Assembly (NCBI GenBank): GCA_945901125.1
Contig: CAMDKD010000055.1
Coordinates: 1 to 13,627 of the forward strand
Direction: 5' to 3'
Origin: Bordetella parapertussis
GTDB taxonomy: Bacteria; Pseudomonadota; Gammaproteobacteria; Burkholderiales; Burkholderiaceae_C
Length of the DNA: 13,627 nt
Below are positions 6,283-12,988 of this stretch, one piece after another. A program made the translations under genes and the position numbers. The stretch's first letter is position 1, and every line of letters begins with the position of its first letter. The notes below the pieces were generated by a model. It was not told the DNA's origin, did not search any database, and saw only the letters and a program-made list of their open reading frames with translations.

Positions 6283-6729
6283 ATGACCGAAGTTGCATTT
6301 CATTTCAACGCGGTTGACAAACTGGCTTATGCCTGCCGCTTGCTTCGCAAAGCTTGCGCTTCGTCTGCCAGGGTCATAGTGGCGGGGGACGCTGAGCAAA
6401 TGAAATTGCTTGATGCGCAATTGTGGACGTTTGACCCCATGTCTTTTGTGCCTCACTGTTTGTCTGATGCACCGGCGGAAACTTTGGCGCAGACGCCGGT
6501 CATTCTGACGACAGACGGTAATTTGCCGACATCGCTGCCGCACCATGAGGTGTTGATCAACCTGGGCCAATCTCTGATCAAGGGGTTTGAAACTTTTGAG
6601 CGGGTCATCGAAGTTGTGTCTCTCGATGAGCAAGACAAAGCTTTAGCCCGTCAAAGATGGAAACATTATTCGGAGCGCGGATATCCATTGGTACGTCATG
6701 ACCTGAGTCCTAAAAAAGTCCCTGCATGA
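6283..6729 (+). CDS. holC: HolC, DNA polymerase III chi subunit
   Basis: Chi binds psi within the clamp-loader complex and links the replisome to single-stranded DNA-binding protein. The 148-residue length equals that of E. coli HolC (147). Family features seen are the start TEVAFHFNAVDKLAYACRLLRKA, the LWTFDPMSFVPH segment (about 46-57), ILTTDGNLP (about 74-82) and the VLINLG strand. The C-terminal WKHYSERGYPLVRHDL matches the family end. The ATG lies 19 bp after the pepA stop, and the gene ends in an ATGA overlap with the next one. The pepA-holC order is a widely conserved proteobacterial arrangement, which adds confidence. Confidence 0.93.
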   Translation: MTEVAFHFNAVDKLAYACRLLRKACASSARVIVAGDAEQMKLLDAQLWTFDPMSFVPHCLSDAPAETLAQTPVILTTDGNLPTSLPHHEVLINLGQSLIKGFETFERVIEVVSLDEQDKALARQRWKHYSERGYPLVRHDLSPKKVPA

Positions 6730-6995
6730 GTACGTCTCCCTCAATGCCTGATGCAGTTCCCGTCTTGACTGAAGTGATTCAGCTCAACGATTCATTGCGC
6801 CCGGCCATTCTTCCCTGGCAGATGAAAACCCGTGTGCAGGAAGCGATGGGCCCGGCTTACGTTGACCAGGACGTACTGGCAGACAAGGTGATTGAAAAGG
6901 TCAACAACCGGATTGCGGAATTAATGCCGGATTTATTGCGTGAAGCGGTGGACCAAGTGTTGAAAGAACACGCTTTAGATCAGTTGAAAAAATAA
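6726..6995 (+). CDS. Small conserved protein, possibly DUF2486 family
   Basis: This 89-residue protein has no signal peptide or membrane segment. It begins with a short Ser/Pro-rich stretch followed by AVPVLTEVI (about 10-18), which resembles the PVLTDVV start of DUF2486 proteins found after holC in Burkholderiales; that link is from memory and tentative. The rest (about 45-89) is rich in Glu, Lys, Val and Leu with heptad-like spacing, suggesting amphipathic helices and perhaps self-association. The ATG overlaps the holC stop (ATGA), so it is translated with holC. A role near the replisome is possible from position only, and no function can be assigned. Confidence 0.8.
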   Translation: MSTSPSMPDAVPVLTEVIQLNDSLRPAILPWQMKTRVQEAMGPAYVDQDVLADKVIEKVNNRIAELMPDLLREAVDQVLKEHALDQLKK

Positions 6996-7023
6996 TCCAT
7001 AAGAAATCAATCTACAGTATCAA

Positions 7024-7053
7024 TTGACCATTTATAAGCATGTCCGTTATTAT
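7024..7053 (+). promoter_or_regulatory. Sigma-70-like promoter of the binding-protein gene
   Basis: TTGACC (7024-7029) and TATTAT (7048-7053) are each one base from consensus, with an 18-bp spacer. The predicted start near 7060 leaves a leader of about 35 nt. GGGAG (7084-7088) is the ribosome site, six bases before the ATG at 7095. Confidence 0.65.
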
Positions 7054-7094
7054 CTGTGGTGGTTCTTTTCATACTTTTCTTCAGGGAGCTCTAA

Positions 7095-8228
7095 ATGAAA
7101 ATTAAATTGAGTTTGATTGCGGCGGCGGCTTTTTTGACTGGCAATGTGCTTGCGCAGGAAGTCGTCAAGATTGGCCACGTGGCGCCTTTGAGCGGCGCCA
7201 TTGCCCATTTGGGTAAAGACAATGAAAACGGCGCGCGACTGGCTATCGAAGAATTAAATGCCAAAGGCATTTCTATCGGCGGGAAAAAAGTTAAATTTGT
7301 ATTGCTGGCTGAAGACGACGCTGCCGATCCCAAGCAAGGCACAGCAGCGGCACAAAAGCTGGTTGACCAAAAAGTCAATGGCGTGGTCGGTCATTTGAAC
7401 TCAGGCACTTCTATTCCGGCTTCCAAAATTTACAGTGACGCCGGCGTTCCCCAGATTTCCCCTTCTTCAACCAATCCCAAGTTCACCCGCCAAGGTTACA
7501 AAACCACATTCCGCGTGGTGGCTGATGATGTTCAGTTGGGTGGCACTTTGGGTCGCTATGCCATTCAAAAGTTGAGTGCAAAAAATATTGCCGTGATTGA
7601 TGACCGCACAGCCTACGGTCAAGGTGTGGCGGATGAATTTGAAAAAGCTGCCAAGGCAGCAGGCGGCACCATCGTCGGTCGCGAATTCACCACTGACAAG
7701 GCGACGGATTTCACTGCTATTTTGACCACCATCAAGGGTAAAAAGCCTGATGTGATTTTCTTCGGCGGCATGGATGCGATTGCCGGCCCCATGATCAAGC
7801 AAATGAAGGCATTAGGTTTGAATGCCAAATTCATGGGCGGCGACGGCATTTGTACCGGTGAATTGGTGAAGTTGTCCGGCGAAACCATTGCAGATAACCA
7901 GGTGTATTGCGCCGAAGCAGGTGGTGTCGAAGGCCCTCAGGAAAAAATTCTGGCCGAATTCAACGCCAAATTCAAAAAGCGTTTCAATGCAGATGTGCAG
8001 ATTTATGCGCCCTATGTGTATGACGCGGTCAATGTATTGGTTGACGCCATGGTCAAAGCCAACTCTTCAGACCCCGCCAAATACCTGCCTGTGCTGGCCA
8101 AAACTTCAGGCTTCAAAGGTGTGACCGGCGACATAGGTTTTGACGAAAAAGGCGATATCAAAAACGGCGCACTCACTTTGCATAGCTTCAAGGGCGGTAA
8201 AAAAATCAATATCGCAGTGGTTCGTTAA
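7095..8228 (+). CDS. Branched-chain amino acid-type ABC transporter substrate-binding protein (LivK/LivJ-like)
   Basis: This periplasmic binding protein of the peripla_BP_6 family captures leucine, isoleucine or valine, or a related amide, for an ABC importer. The 377-residue precursor has a Sec signal peptide (1-20, MKIKLSLIAAAAFLTGNVLA) with cleavage after VLA. Mature motifs include VKIGHVAPLSG (about 24-34), NGARLAIEELNAKG (about 45-58), VVGHLNSGTSIPAS (about 97-110), where family members contact the ligand amino and carboxyl groups, and ISPSSTNP (about 121-128). Cys253 and Cys272 could form the disulfide common in this group. It has its own promoter and terminator, and no permease or ATPase genes are nearby, so it is an orphan that must work with a transporter encoded elsewhere. 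LivK and LivJ cannot be told apart, and other substrates such as urea or short amides remain possible. Confidence 0.88.
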   Translation: MKIKLSLIAAAAFLTGNVLAQEVVKIGHVAPLSGAIAHLGKDNENGARLAIEELNAKGISIGGKKVKFVLLAEDDAADPKQGTAAAQKLVDQKVNGVVGHLNSGTSIPASKIYSDAGVPQISPSSTNPKFTRQGYKTTFRVVADDVQLGGTLGRYAIQKLSAKNIAVIDDRTAYGQGVADEFEKAAKAAGGTIVGREFTTDKATDFTAILTTIKGKKPDVIFFGGMDAIAGPMIKQMKALGLNAKFMGGDGICTGELVKLSGETIADNQVYCAEAGGVEGPQEKILAEFNAKFKKRFNADVQIYAPYVYDAVNVLVDAMVKANSSDPAKYLPVLAKTSGFKGVTGDIGFDEKGDIKNGALTLHSFKGGKKINIAVVR

Positions 8229-9730
8229 GCCGCTTGAACCAGATGTAATTGCCAGCGGGTTTTTTGCCAGGATATCACTTCCTGTTGCAATAAATGGTTG
8301 GACTGAGGGAACCGTTGTGACCACAACGGTTCCATTTTTAATTCAAAGCACTGGGGTTCAGTTTTAGATATTCCCAGTTGAAAAATTGCATATTCAGGTT
8401 CTCTTCTTGCGTGGCACAAAATCACAGCCAGACGCAAGCTGATCAGTTGAAAAATAAACGAATCATCGTCGAAGTCAACATCCAGTTTGCGTAATTTGCC
8501 TTTATGACCAAGTACCAGCAGACTCAACCTGTGCAGTTCATGCTGAACAAATCCGGGTGTATCCGTGTTATCAAGAATATAAGCGCCGTGTTTGTGAGAA
8601 TCGCTGTGCGAAATGGCTGCCCCGATTTCATGCAGTTGCGCTGACCAATCCAGTTTTTTCATCAAACGCGGCCAATTCAAATCCAGCCCGGACTGGTTTT
8701 GTATTTGTTGTAAAAAATAGCAAGCGATGCGACTGACACGGGCTGCTTGTGCGGCATCCGCCTTAAAGGTTTTTCGCAAACCATTGACCGTCAGCGAGCG
8801 TATGTCGCGTACATCGTCTTCACGTTCAACCAGGTCATACAAGACACCGTGTCGCAATGCGCCTGGTGTGACTTGTAAACGTTCTATTTCAAACAATTCC
8901 ATCAAGGCGATCAGTACGCTCAAGCCACCACCTATCACTGCTTTGCGATCGTCTTTCATCCCCTCAAGCCGCAATTTATCAACATGCCCGAAGCGAATAA
9001 GCTGAGTCTTGAGCCAAAGCAGACTCTCCATGGTGATGTATTCTGAAGGCCAACCAGCATGTTCCAGTGCTTCTGCAACCGCGCTTACCGTCCCGGAAGA
9101 GCCATAAGCCGTGTCCCATTCAGACCGGTTAAAGACCGCGAAGGCTTCGTCCAGTACCGCCTTGGCAGCGACCTCGGCTTTTTGAAAAGCCGTGATTGTC
9201 AACTCTCCGTTGGGAAAATATTTCATGCTCGAAGCAACGCTGCCGACGCGGTAAGACTCCAGCATCAGTGCGTTTTTATTTTGTCCGATGATGAATTCTG
9301 TAGAGCGTCCGCCGATATCGATGACCAATCGTCTTTCAGGCGATAAGGGCAGCAAATGCGACACACCCTGGTAAATCAAACGGGCTTCTTCCCGGCCAGA
9401 TACCACCTCAATGGGAAAACCAAGAATTTGATGCGCTTTTTCAAGAAACACATGACGGTTACGGGCTTCTCTGAGCGTTTGAGTGGCCACTGCCCTCACC
9501 TGAGACGAGTGGAATCCCGCCAGGCGTTCTGCAAAGCGGGATAGACATTCCCATCCTTTCTCCATGGAGGCGGCGCTCAGGTTGCGATCTTCATCCAGCC
9601 CGCTGCCTTGCCTGACCGCCTCTTTGATGTACTCTGATCGCTGCAATATTCCATTGTTAAATCGACAAATTTCCAGGCGAAAACTGTTTGATCCAAGGTC
9701 TATGGCCGCCAGCAAGGTTCCGTTTTTCAT
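8225..9730 (-). CDS. ppx: Ppx/GppA-family exopolyphosphatase
   Basis: Ppx releases orthophosphate from the ends of polyphosphate chains; the related GppA hydrolyses pppGpp. The 501-residue protein has the ASKHA (actin-like) fold: the first phosphate loop AAIDLGSNSFRLEI (about 8-21), SGREEARLIYQG (about 111-122) with the catalytic-type glutamate, the second loop LVIDIGGRSTEFIIG (about 135-149) and GSSGTVSAVAEAL. A C-terminal HD-like helical domain follows PGALRHGVLYDLVE. The second loop has Arg in place of Gly in the usual DIGGGSTE. It ends overlapping the convergent binding-protein gene by 4 bp, and its last 36 codons contain that gene's terminator. It is divergent from pstS, consistent with a role in phosphate economy. 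Exopolyphosphatase is preferred over GppA because of the pst context and length, but both activities may exist. Confidence 0.9.
   Translation of the reverse strand: MKNGTLLAAIDLGSNSFRLEICRFNNGILQRSEYIKEAVRQGSGLDEDRNLSAASMEKGWECLSRFAERLAGFHSSQVRAVATQTLREARNRHVFLEKAHQILGFPIEVVSGREEARLIYQGVSHLLPLSPERRLVIDIGGRSTEFIIGQNKNALMLESYRVGSVASSMKYFPNGELTITAFQKAEVAAKAVLDEAFAVFNRSEWDTAYGSSGTVSAVAEALEHAGWPSEYITMESLLWLKTQLIRFGHVDKLRLEGMKDDRKAVIGGGLSVLIALMELFEIERLQVTPGALRHGVLYDLVEREDDVRDIRSLTVNGLRKTFKADAAQAARVSRIACYFLQQIQNQSGLDLNWPRLMKKLDWSAQLHEIGAAISHSDSHKHGAYILDNTDTPGFVQHELHRLSLLVLGHKGKLRKLDVDFDDDSFIFQLISLRLAVILCHARREPEYAIFQLGISKTEPQCFELKMEPLWSQRFPQSNHLLQQEVISWQKTRWQLHLVQAA
8308..8339 (+). terminator. Intrinsic terminator of the binding-protein gene, inside ppx
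   Basis: Arms GGAACCGTTGTG (8308-8319) and CACAACGGTTCC (8322-8333) are perfect complements around two bases, effectively an 11-bp stem with a 4-nt loop. TTTTT follows at 8335-8339. The T-run is only on the plus strand, so it should stop transcription from the gene ending at 8228, about 80 nt downstream of its stop, and not ppx transcription. The same bases encode residues 467-474 of Ppx on the other strand. Confidence 0.85.
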
Positions 9731-9864
9731 AGGGAAATGAAAAATTCTATGTTTTGGTGCGATTTCAGCATGTAATTGAGTATTTTAGTAATATTTTAAG
9801 TGGATGGTCTGGTTTCGAATGGCGTGATTATCGCAATATGTTGAAACCTGGTAACAGAAGATTA

Positions 9865-9898
9865 ACGACATCAAACTGTCACATAGCAGGCATATATT
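9865..9898 (+). promoter_or_regulatory. Pho-box-like PhoB site and -10 of the pst operon
   Basis: CTGTCAC (9876-9882) matches six of seven bases of the PhoB half-site CTGTCAT. A weaker unit ACGACAT lies 11 bp earlier (9865-9871), giving the 7+4+7 layout of a Pho box. TATATT (9893-9898), one base from consensus, begins 10 bases after the box, the distance expected when the box replaces the -35. A third weak unit CAGGCAT (9887-9893) continues the 11-bp period. PhoB control is inferred; phoB is not in the window. The remaining divergent region (9731-9864) is AT-rich and must hold the ppx promoter, but no clear -35/-10 was found there. Confidence 0.65.
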
Positions 9899-9905
9899 AG
9901 CCAAA

Positions 9906-9924
9906 AGTCACCAAAAAGGTGGCT
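9906..9924 (+). other. Short stem-loop in the pstS leader
   Basis: AGTCACC (9906-9912) and GGTGGCT (9918-9924) can form a 7-bp stem with one G-U pair around AAAAA. It lies about 20 bases before the pstS ribosome site AGGAG (9945-9949) and does not mask it. It may protect the 5' end of the transcript. No regulatory role is shown. Confidence 0.35.
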
Positions 9925-9954
9925 AGTCAAGATTTTTTCATCCCAGGAGTAACC

Positions 9955-10977
9955 ATGAAATTTTCAAACGCAGTCATGACAGCAGTGGCGTCTGCCATTG
10001 TTTCCACATCAGTATTCGCCGCTGATATCACCGGCGCTGGTGCCACATTTCCATTTCCTGTTTACAGCAAATGGTCTGAAGCCTACAAGGATAAATCCGG
10101 CGTAGGCGTGAATTACCAGTCCATCGGTTCATCTGGCGGCATCAAGCAGATCAAGGCCAAGACTGTTGACTTCGGTGCCACCGATGCACCCATGAAAGCT
10201 GACGAAGTTGAAAAAGAAGGCCTGGTTCAGTTTCCTGCTGTCATCGGCGGTGTGGTTGCCATTGTGAACCTCACCGGCGTAAAGCCCGGCGAAATCAAGT
10301 TAACTGGCGATTTGCTGGCCAAAATTTTCATGGGTTCTATCACTACATGGAATGACAAGCAGATAAAGGAAATGAACCCCAGCGTCAAACTGCCTGATGA
10401 ATACATCACTGTGATTCACCGTGCCGATGGTTCCGGTACTACTTTCACTTTCACAGAATACCTCTCCAAGGTTAGTACTGAGTGGAAAGACAAGGTTGGA
10501 GCCGGCGCGGCCGTCAAATGGCCTGCTGCAACATCTGTTGGCGGCAAGGGCAATGAGGGAGTGGCAGCCAATGTCAGCCGGGTGAAAAACTCTATCGGTT
10601 ATGTGGAATTCGCTTATGCCAAGAAGAATAAGCTTTCACACATCAACTTGAAAAATAAAGACGGTCAGATTGTTGAACCTGATGACCTGACCTTCGCTGC
10701 TGCTGCCGCTGGCACTGACTGGTCTAAATTCCCTGCCATGGCAGCTTCTCTGACAGACGCCTCCGGTGCCAAGTCATGGCCTATCACCACAGCCACATTC
10801 ATCCTGATGTATAAAAATCCGACCAACAAGGTGACTTCGGCAGAAGCTTTGAAGTTTTTCGACTTTGCCTTCAAGGATGGCAAAAAAATGGCCCTAGATC
10901 TTGACTATGTACCATTGCCTGATGCGACAACCGAATTTATTCGCAAGCAGGTCTGGACGCAAATAGACAACAAATAA
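9955..10977 (+). CDS. pstS: PstS, periplasmic phosphate-binding protein
   Basis: PstS binds inorganic phosphate in the periplasm with high affinity and delivers it to the PstCAB importer; the complex also informs PhoR of phosphate supply. The 340-residue precursor carries a signal peptide (1-22, ending SVFA) and the mature start ADITGAGATFPFPVYSKW. Phosphate-contact motifs are GAGATFPFP (27-35), SIGSSGGIKQ (about 56-65), DFGATDAPM and HRADGSGTTFTFTEYL, with R156, D158, S160, G161 and T162. The start at 9955 is set by AGGAG five bases upstream; a longer frame from 9919 would put 12 residues before a complete signal peptide and is rejected. It is the first gene of pstSCAB, with a Pho-box-like element upstream and a strong stem-loop after its stop that may raise PstS above the permeases. 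Confidence 0.96.
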   Translation: MKFSNAVMTAVASAIVSTSVFAADITGAGATFPFPVYSKWSEAYKDKSGVGVNYQSIGSSGGIKQIKAKTVDFGATDAPMKADEVEKEGLVQFPAVIGGVVAIVNLTGVKPGEIKLTGDLLAKIFMGSITTWNDKQIKEMNPSVKLPDEYITVIHRADGSGTTFTFTEYLSKVSTEWKDKVGAGAAVKWPAATSVGGKGNEGVAANVSRVKNSIGYVEFAYAKKNKLSHINLKNKDGQIVEPDDLTFAAAAAGTDWSKFPAMAASLTDASGAKSWPITTATFILMYKNPTNKVTSAEALKFFDFAFKDGKKMALDLDYVPLPDATTEFIRKQVWTQIDNK

Positions 10978-10999
10978 TAAAAGTCAGTTTTTTTCATGA

Positions 11000-11031
11000 C
11001 TGAATCAGCAACCACGGGGTTGCTGGTTCAG
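11000..11031 (+). other. Intercistronic stem-loop between pstS and pstC
   Basis: CTGAATCAGCAACC (11000-11013) and GGTTGCTGGTTCAG (11018-11031) form a 14-bp stem with one G-U pair around ACGG. It begins 22 nt after the pstS stop and is not followed by a T-run, so it is more likely a 3' exonuclease block or partial attenuator than a full terminator. Such elements commonly raise the level of the binding protein over downstream permease genes. Confidence 0.75.
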
Positions 11032-11058
11032 CATTCATTCACCTTAGGCGATATAAAA

Positions 11059-12036
11059 ATGAACAGTGTAGAGAGCCTTCATCTCAGTCAAATCCGCAAA
11101 ACACGTTTACTGCGTTTGCAGGATTTTGCGTTTGAAAAGCTCACACTTATTTTTGCAACCACTACGCTGGTTGCCTTACTCGGAATTATTGGTTCCTTAG
11201 GCGTGAGTGCCTGGCCTGCATTACAGACTTTCGGTTTGCCCTTTTTCTACACCATTGAATGGGACATTATCAATTCCGAATTCGGTGGTTTGATTGCAAT
11301 TTTCGGTACCATTGCTACAGCGTTAATTGCTATTTTGATCGCTTTGCCTTTGGCTTTCGGCATCGCTGTTTTTTTGACTGAAATTTGCCCTAAGAACCTG
11401 CGTCGTCCTTTGGGCACTGCCGTTGAATTACTTGCCGCAGTGCCTTCCATCATTTACGGTATGTTCGGCTTATTTGTTTTCGCTCCTTTGTTTGCAGAAT
11501 ACGGACAGCCTTTTCTATCATCTACGCTGGGTCAATTGCCACTAATTGGTATCTTGTTCAAAGGTGCTTTCAATGGCATCGGTATTCTGGCGGCCGGTCT
11601 AATTTTGTCCATGATGATTCTTCCATTCATTGCTTCTGTGATGCGCGATGTGTTCGAAATCGTGCCTGCTGTGTTGAAGGAATCTGCTTACGGTTTGGGT
11701 TGCACCACCTGGGAAGTGGTGACCCGAGTAGTGCTGCCATATACAAAAGCCGGCGTGGTAGGCGGTGTCATGTTGGGTCTGGGAAGAGCGCTTGGCGAAA
11801 CCATGGCTGTAACTTTTGTCATTGGAAATGCTCATAAGCTGTCACCGTCTCTTTTTTCTCCAGGCAACTCTATTGCCTCCACCTTGGCTAATGAATTCGG
11901 AGAGGCGGAGCCGGGCTTGCATTACTCTTCATTGTTTGCCTTGGGTTTGGCTTTGTTTTTAATCACATTGGTGGTGCTTTCCCTCGCTAAGTGGATGTTG
12001 CTAAGAGCTGAAGCTAAAAAAGGTCTGAAAACATGA
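11059..12036 (+). CDS. pstC: PstC, phosphate ABC transporter permease
   Basis: PstC forms with PstA the membrane channel of the high-affinity phosphate importer. From the chosen start the protein has 325 residues. Hydrophobic segments lie at about 27-50, 76-107, 126-146, 172-195, 235-257 and 290-312, the usual six. The EAA coupling loop is KESAYGLGCTTWEVVTRVVLP (208-228). LGRALGETMAV (241-251) has the Arg and Glu (R243, E247) that correspond to E. coli PstC residues needed for transport. An ATG at 10996 is in frame but runs through the stem-loop at 11000-11031, lacks a ribosome site and adds a non-family stretch, so 11059 is preferred, though its own ribosome site (TTAGG) is weak. It ends in an ATGA overlap with pstA. 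Confidence 0.92.
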   Translation: MNSVESLHLSQIRKTRLLRLQDFAFEKLTLIFATTTLVALLGIIGSLGVSAWPALQTFGLPFFYTIEWDIINSEFGGLIAIFGTIATALIAILIALPLAFGIAVFLTEICPKNLRRPLGTAVELLAAVPSIIYGMFGLFVFAPLFAEYGQPFLSSTLGQLPLIGILFKGAFNGIGILAAGLILSMMILPFIASVMRDVFEIVPAVLKESAYGLGCTTWEVVTRVVLPYTKAGVVGGVMLGLGRALGETMAVTFVIGNAHKLSPSLFSPGNSIASTLANEFGEAEPGLHYSSLFALGLALFLITLVVLSLAKWMLLRAEAKKGLKT

Positions 12037-12965
12037 ACCCGACGTCTATGACTAACAACCATCATAAAGAAATGGCCATGTCTGATTCTTCCCAAACCCT
12101 GCTTGATCAGCCGACATTCAATACATCTATTTACGCCCAACGCAAACGGAAAAACTTTATCGGACTGGCATTGTCCATGGCGGCCATGTTTCTGGGGCTT
12201 ATTTTCCTGTTCTGGATTCTGGGATTGCTTTTTTACAAAGGCTTGAATGTCTTTAGTCTCGATTTTTTCACCCATAAAACCCCCGGACCAGATAGCGATG
12301 GCGGCGGCTTAGCCAATGCCATTCTCGGAAGTTTAATGTTGGTGATCAGTTGCACAATGATCAGCACGCCGGTCGGCGTGATGGCCGGTATTTACCTGTC
12401 TGAATACGGCAAGAGCAGCAAATTTGCCGAAGTGACCCGCTTTTTGAATGACATCATGCTATCAGCGCCCTCTATTGTGATTGGTTTATTTGTCTATGCT
12501 TTGGTCGTCGTTAATGCCAGGCATTTTTCCGGTTGGGCCGGAACCGTGGCTTTGAGTTTAATTGCAATTCCTGTGGTAGTTAGAACAACTGAAAATATGC
12601 TCAACCTTGTTCCTGTGAGTCTGCGCGAGGCAGCGTTTGCCTTGGGCGCGCCTAAGTGGAAGGTTTCTCTGACTGTTGTACTTAAAGCAGCCAAAAGCGG
12701 TGTCATGACCGGCATATTGCTGGCGCTCGCACGAATCAGTGGCGAAACAGCTCCTTTATTGTTTACAGCGTTAAACAATCCGTTTTTTACATTCGATATG
12801 AATGGGCCTATGGCTAATCTTCCCGTTGTGATTTTCCAGTTTGCCATGAGTCCCTATCAAAACTGGGTTGATTTGGCTTGGGGTGGCGCTTTATTGATCA
12901 CTCTTGCCGTGCTTGGTTTGAATATTCTTGCCCGGGTTTACTTCAGAGACAAAGTAAGCCAGTAA
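12033..12965 (+). CDS. pstA: PstA, phosphate ABC transporter permease
   Basis: PstA is the second channel subunit of the phosphate importer. The protein has 310 residues against 296 in E. coli. A hydrophilic N-terminus (1-40) is followed by hydrophobic segments at about 41-68, 93-122, 143-161, 168-184, 222-245 and 283-302. The EAA loop is REAAFALGAPKWKVSLTVVL (198-217), and ALARISGETAPLLF (231-244) is the counterpart of the PstC GRALGETMAV motif. The start overlaps the pstC stop (ATGA) and has AAAAAAGG nine bases upstream. In-frame ATGs at codons 6, 14 and 16 could be used instead and would bring the length close to the family norm. The pstB start follows after 23 bp. Confidence 0.93.
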   Translation: MNPTSMTNNHHKEMAMSDSSQTLLDQPTFNTSIYAQRKRKNFIGLALSMAAMFLGLIFLFWILGLLFYKGLNVFSLDFFTHKTPGPDSDGGGLANAILGSLMLVISCTMISTPVGVMAGIYLSEYGKSSKFAEVTRFLNDIMLSAPSIVIGLFVYALVVVNARHFSGWAGTVALSLIAIPVVVRTTENMLNLVPVSLREAAFALGAPKWKVSLTVVLKAAKSGVMTGILLALARISGETAPLLFTALNNPFFTFDMNGPMANLPVVIFQFAMSPYQNWVDLAWGGALLITLAVLGLNILARVYFRDKVSQ

Positions 12966-12988
12966 TTTTAATTTCTACGGACACCCAA

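Noticed and set aside
9811..9848. Inverted repeat GGTTTC/GAAACC in the ppx-pstS gap
   Set aside because: The arms are only six bases long and 26 bases apart, with no associated promoter elements; compatible with chance.
9919..9954. Longer pstS start
   Set aside because: It would place 12 residues before a complete signal peptide, while AGGAG is correctly placed for the ATG at 9955.
10996..11058. Longer pstC start
   Set aside because: The extra codons come from a strong RNA hairpin, there is no ribosome site, and the N-terminus is unlike the family.
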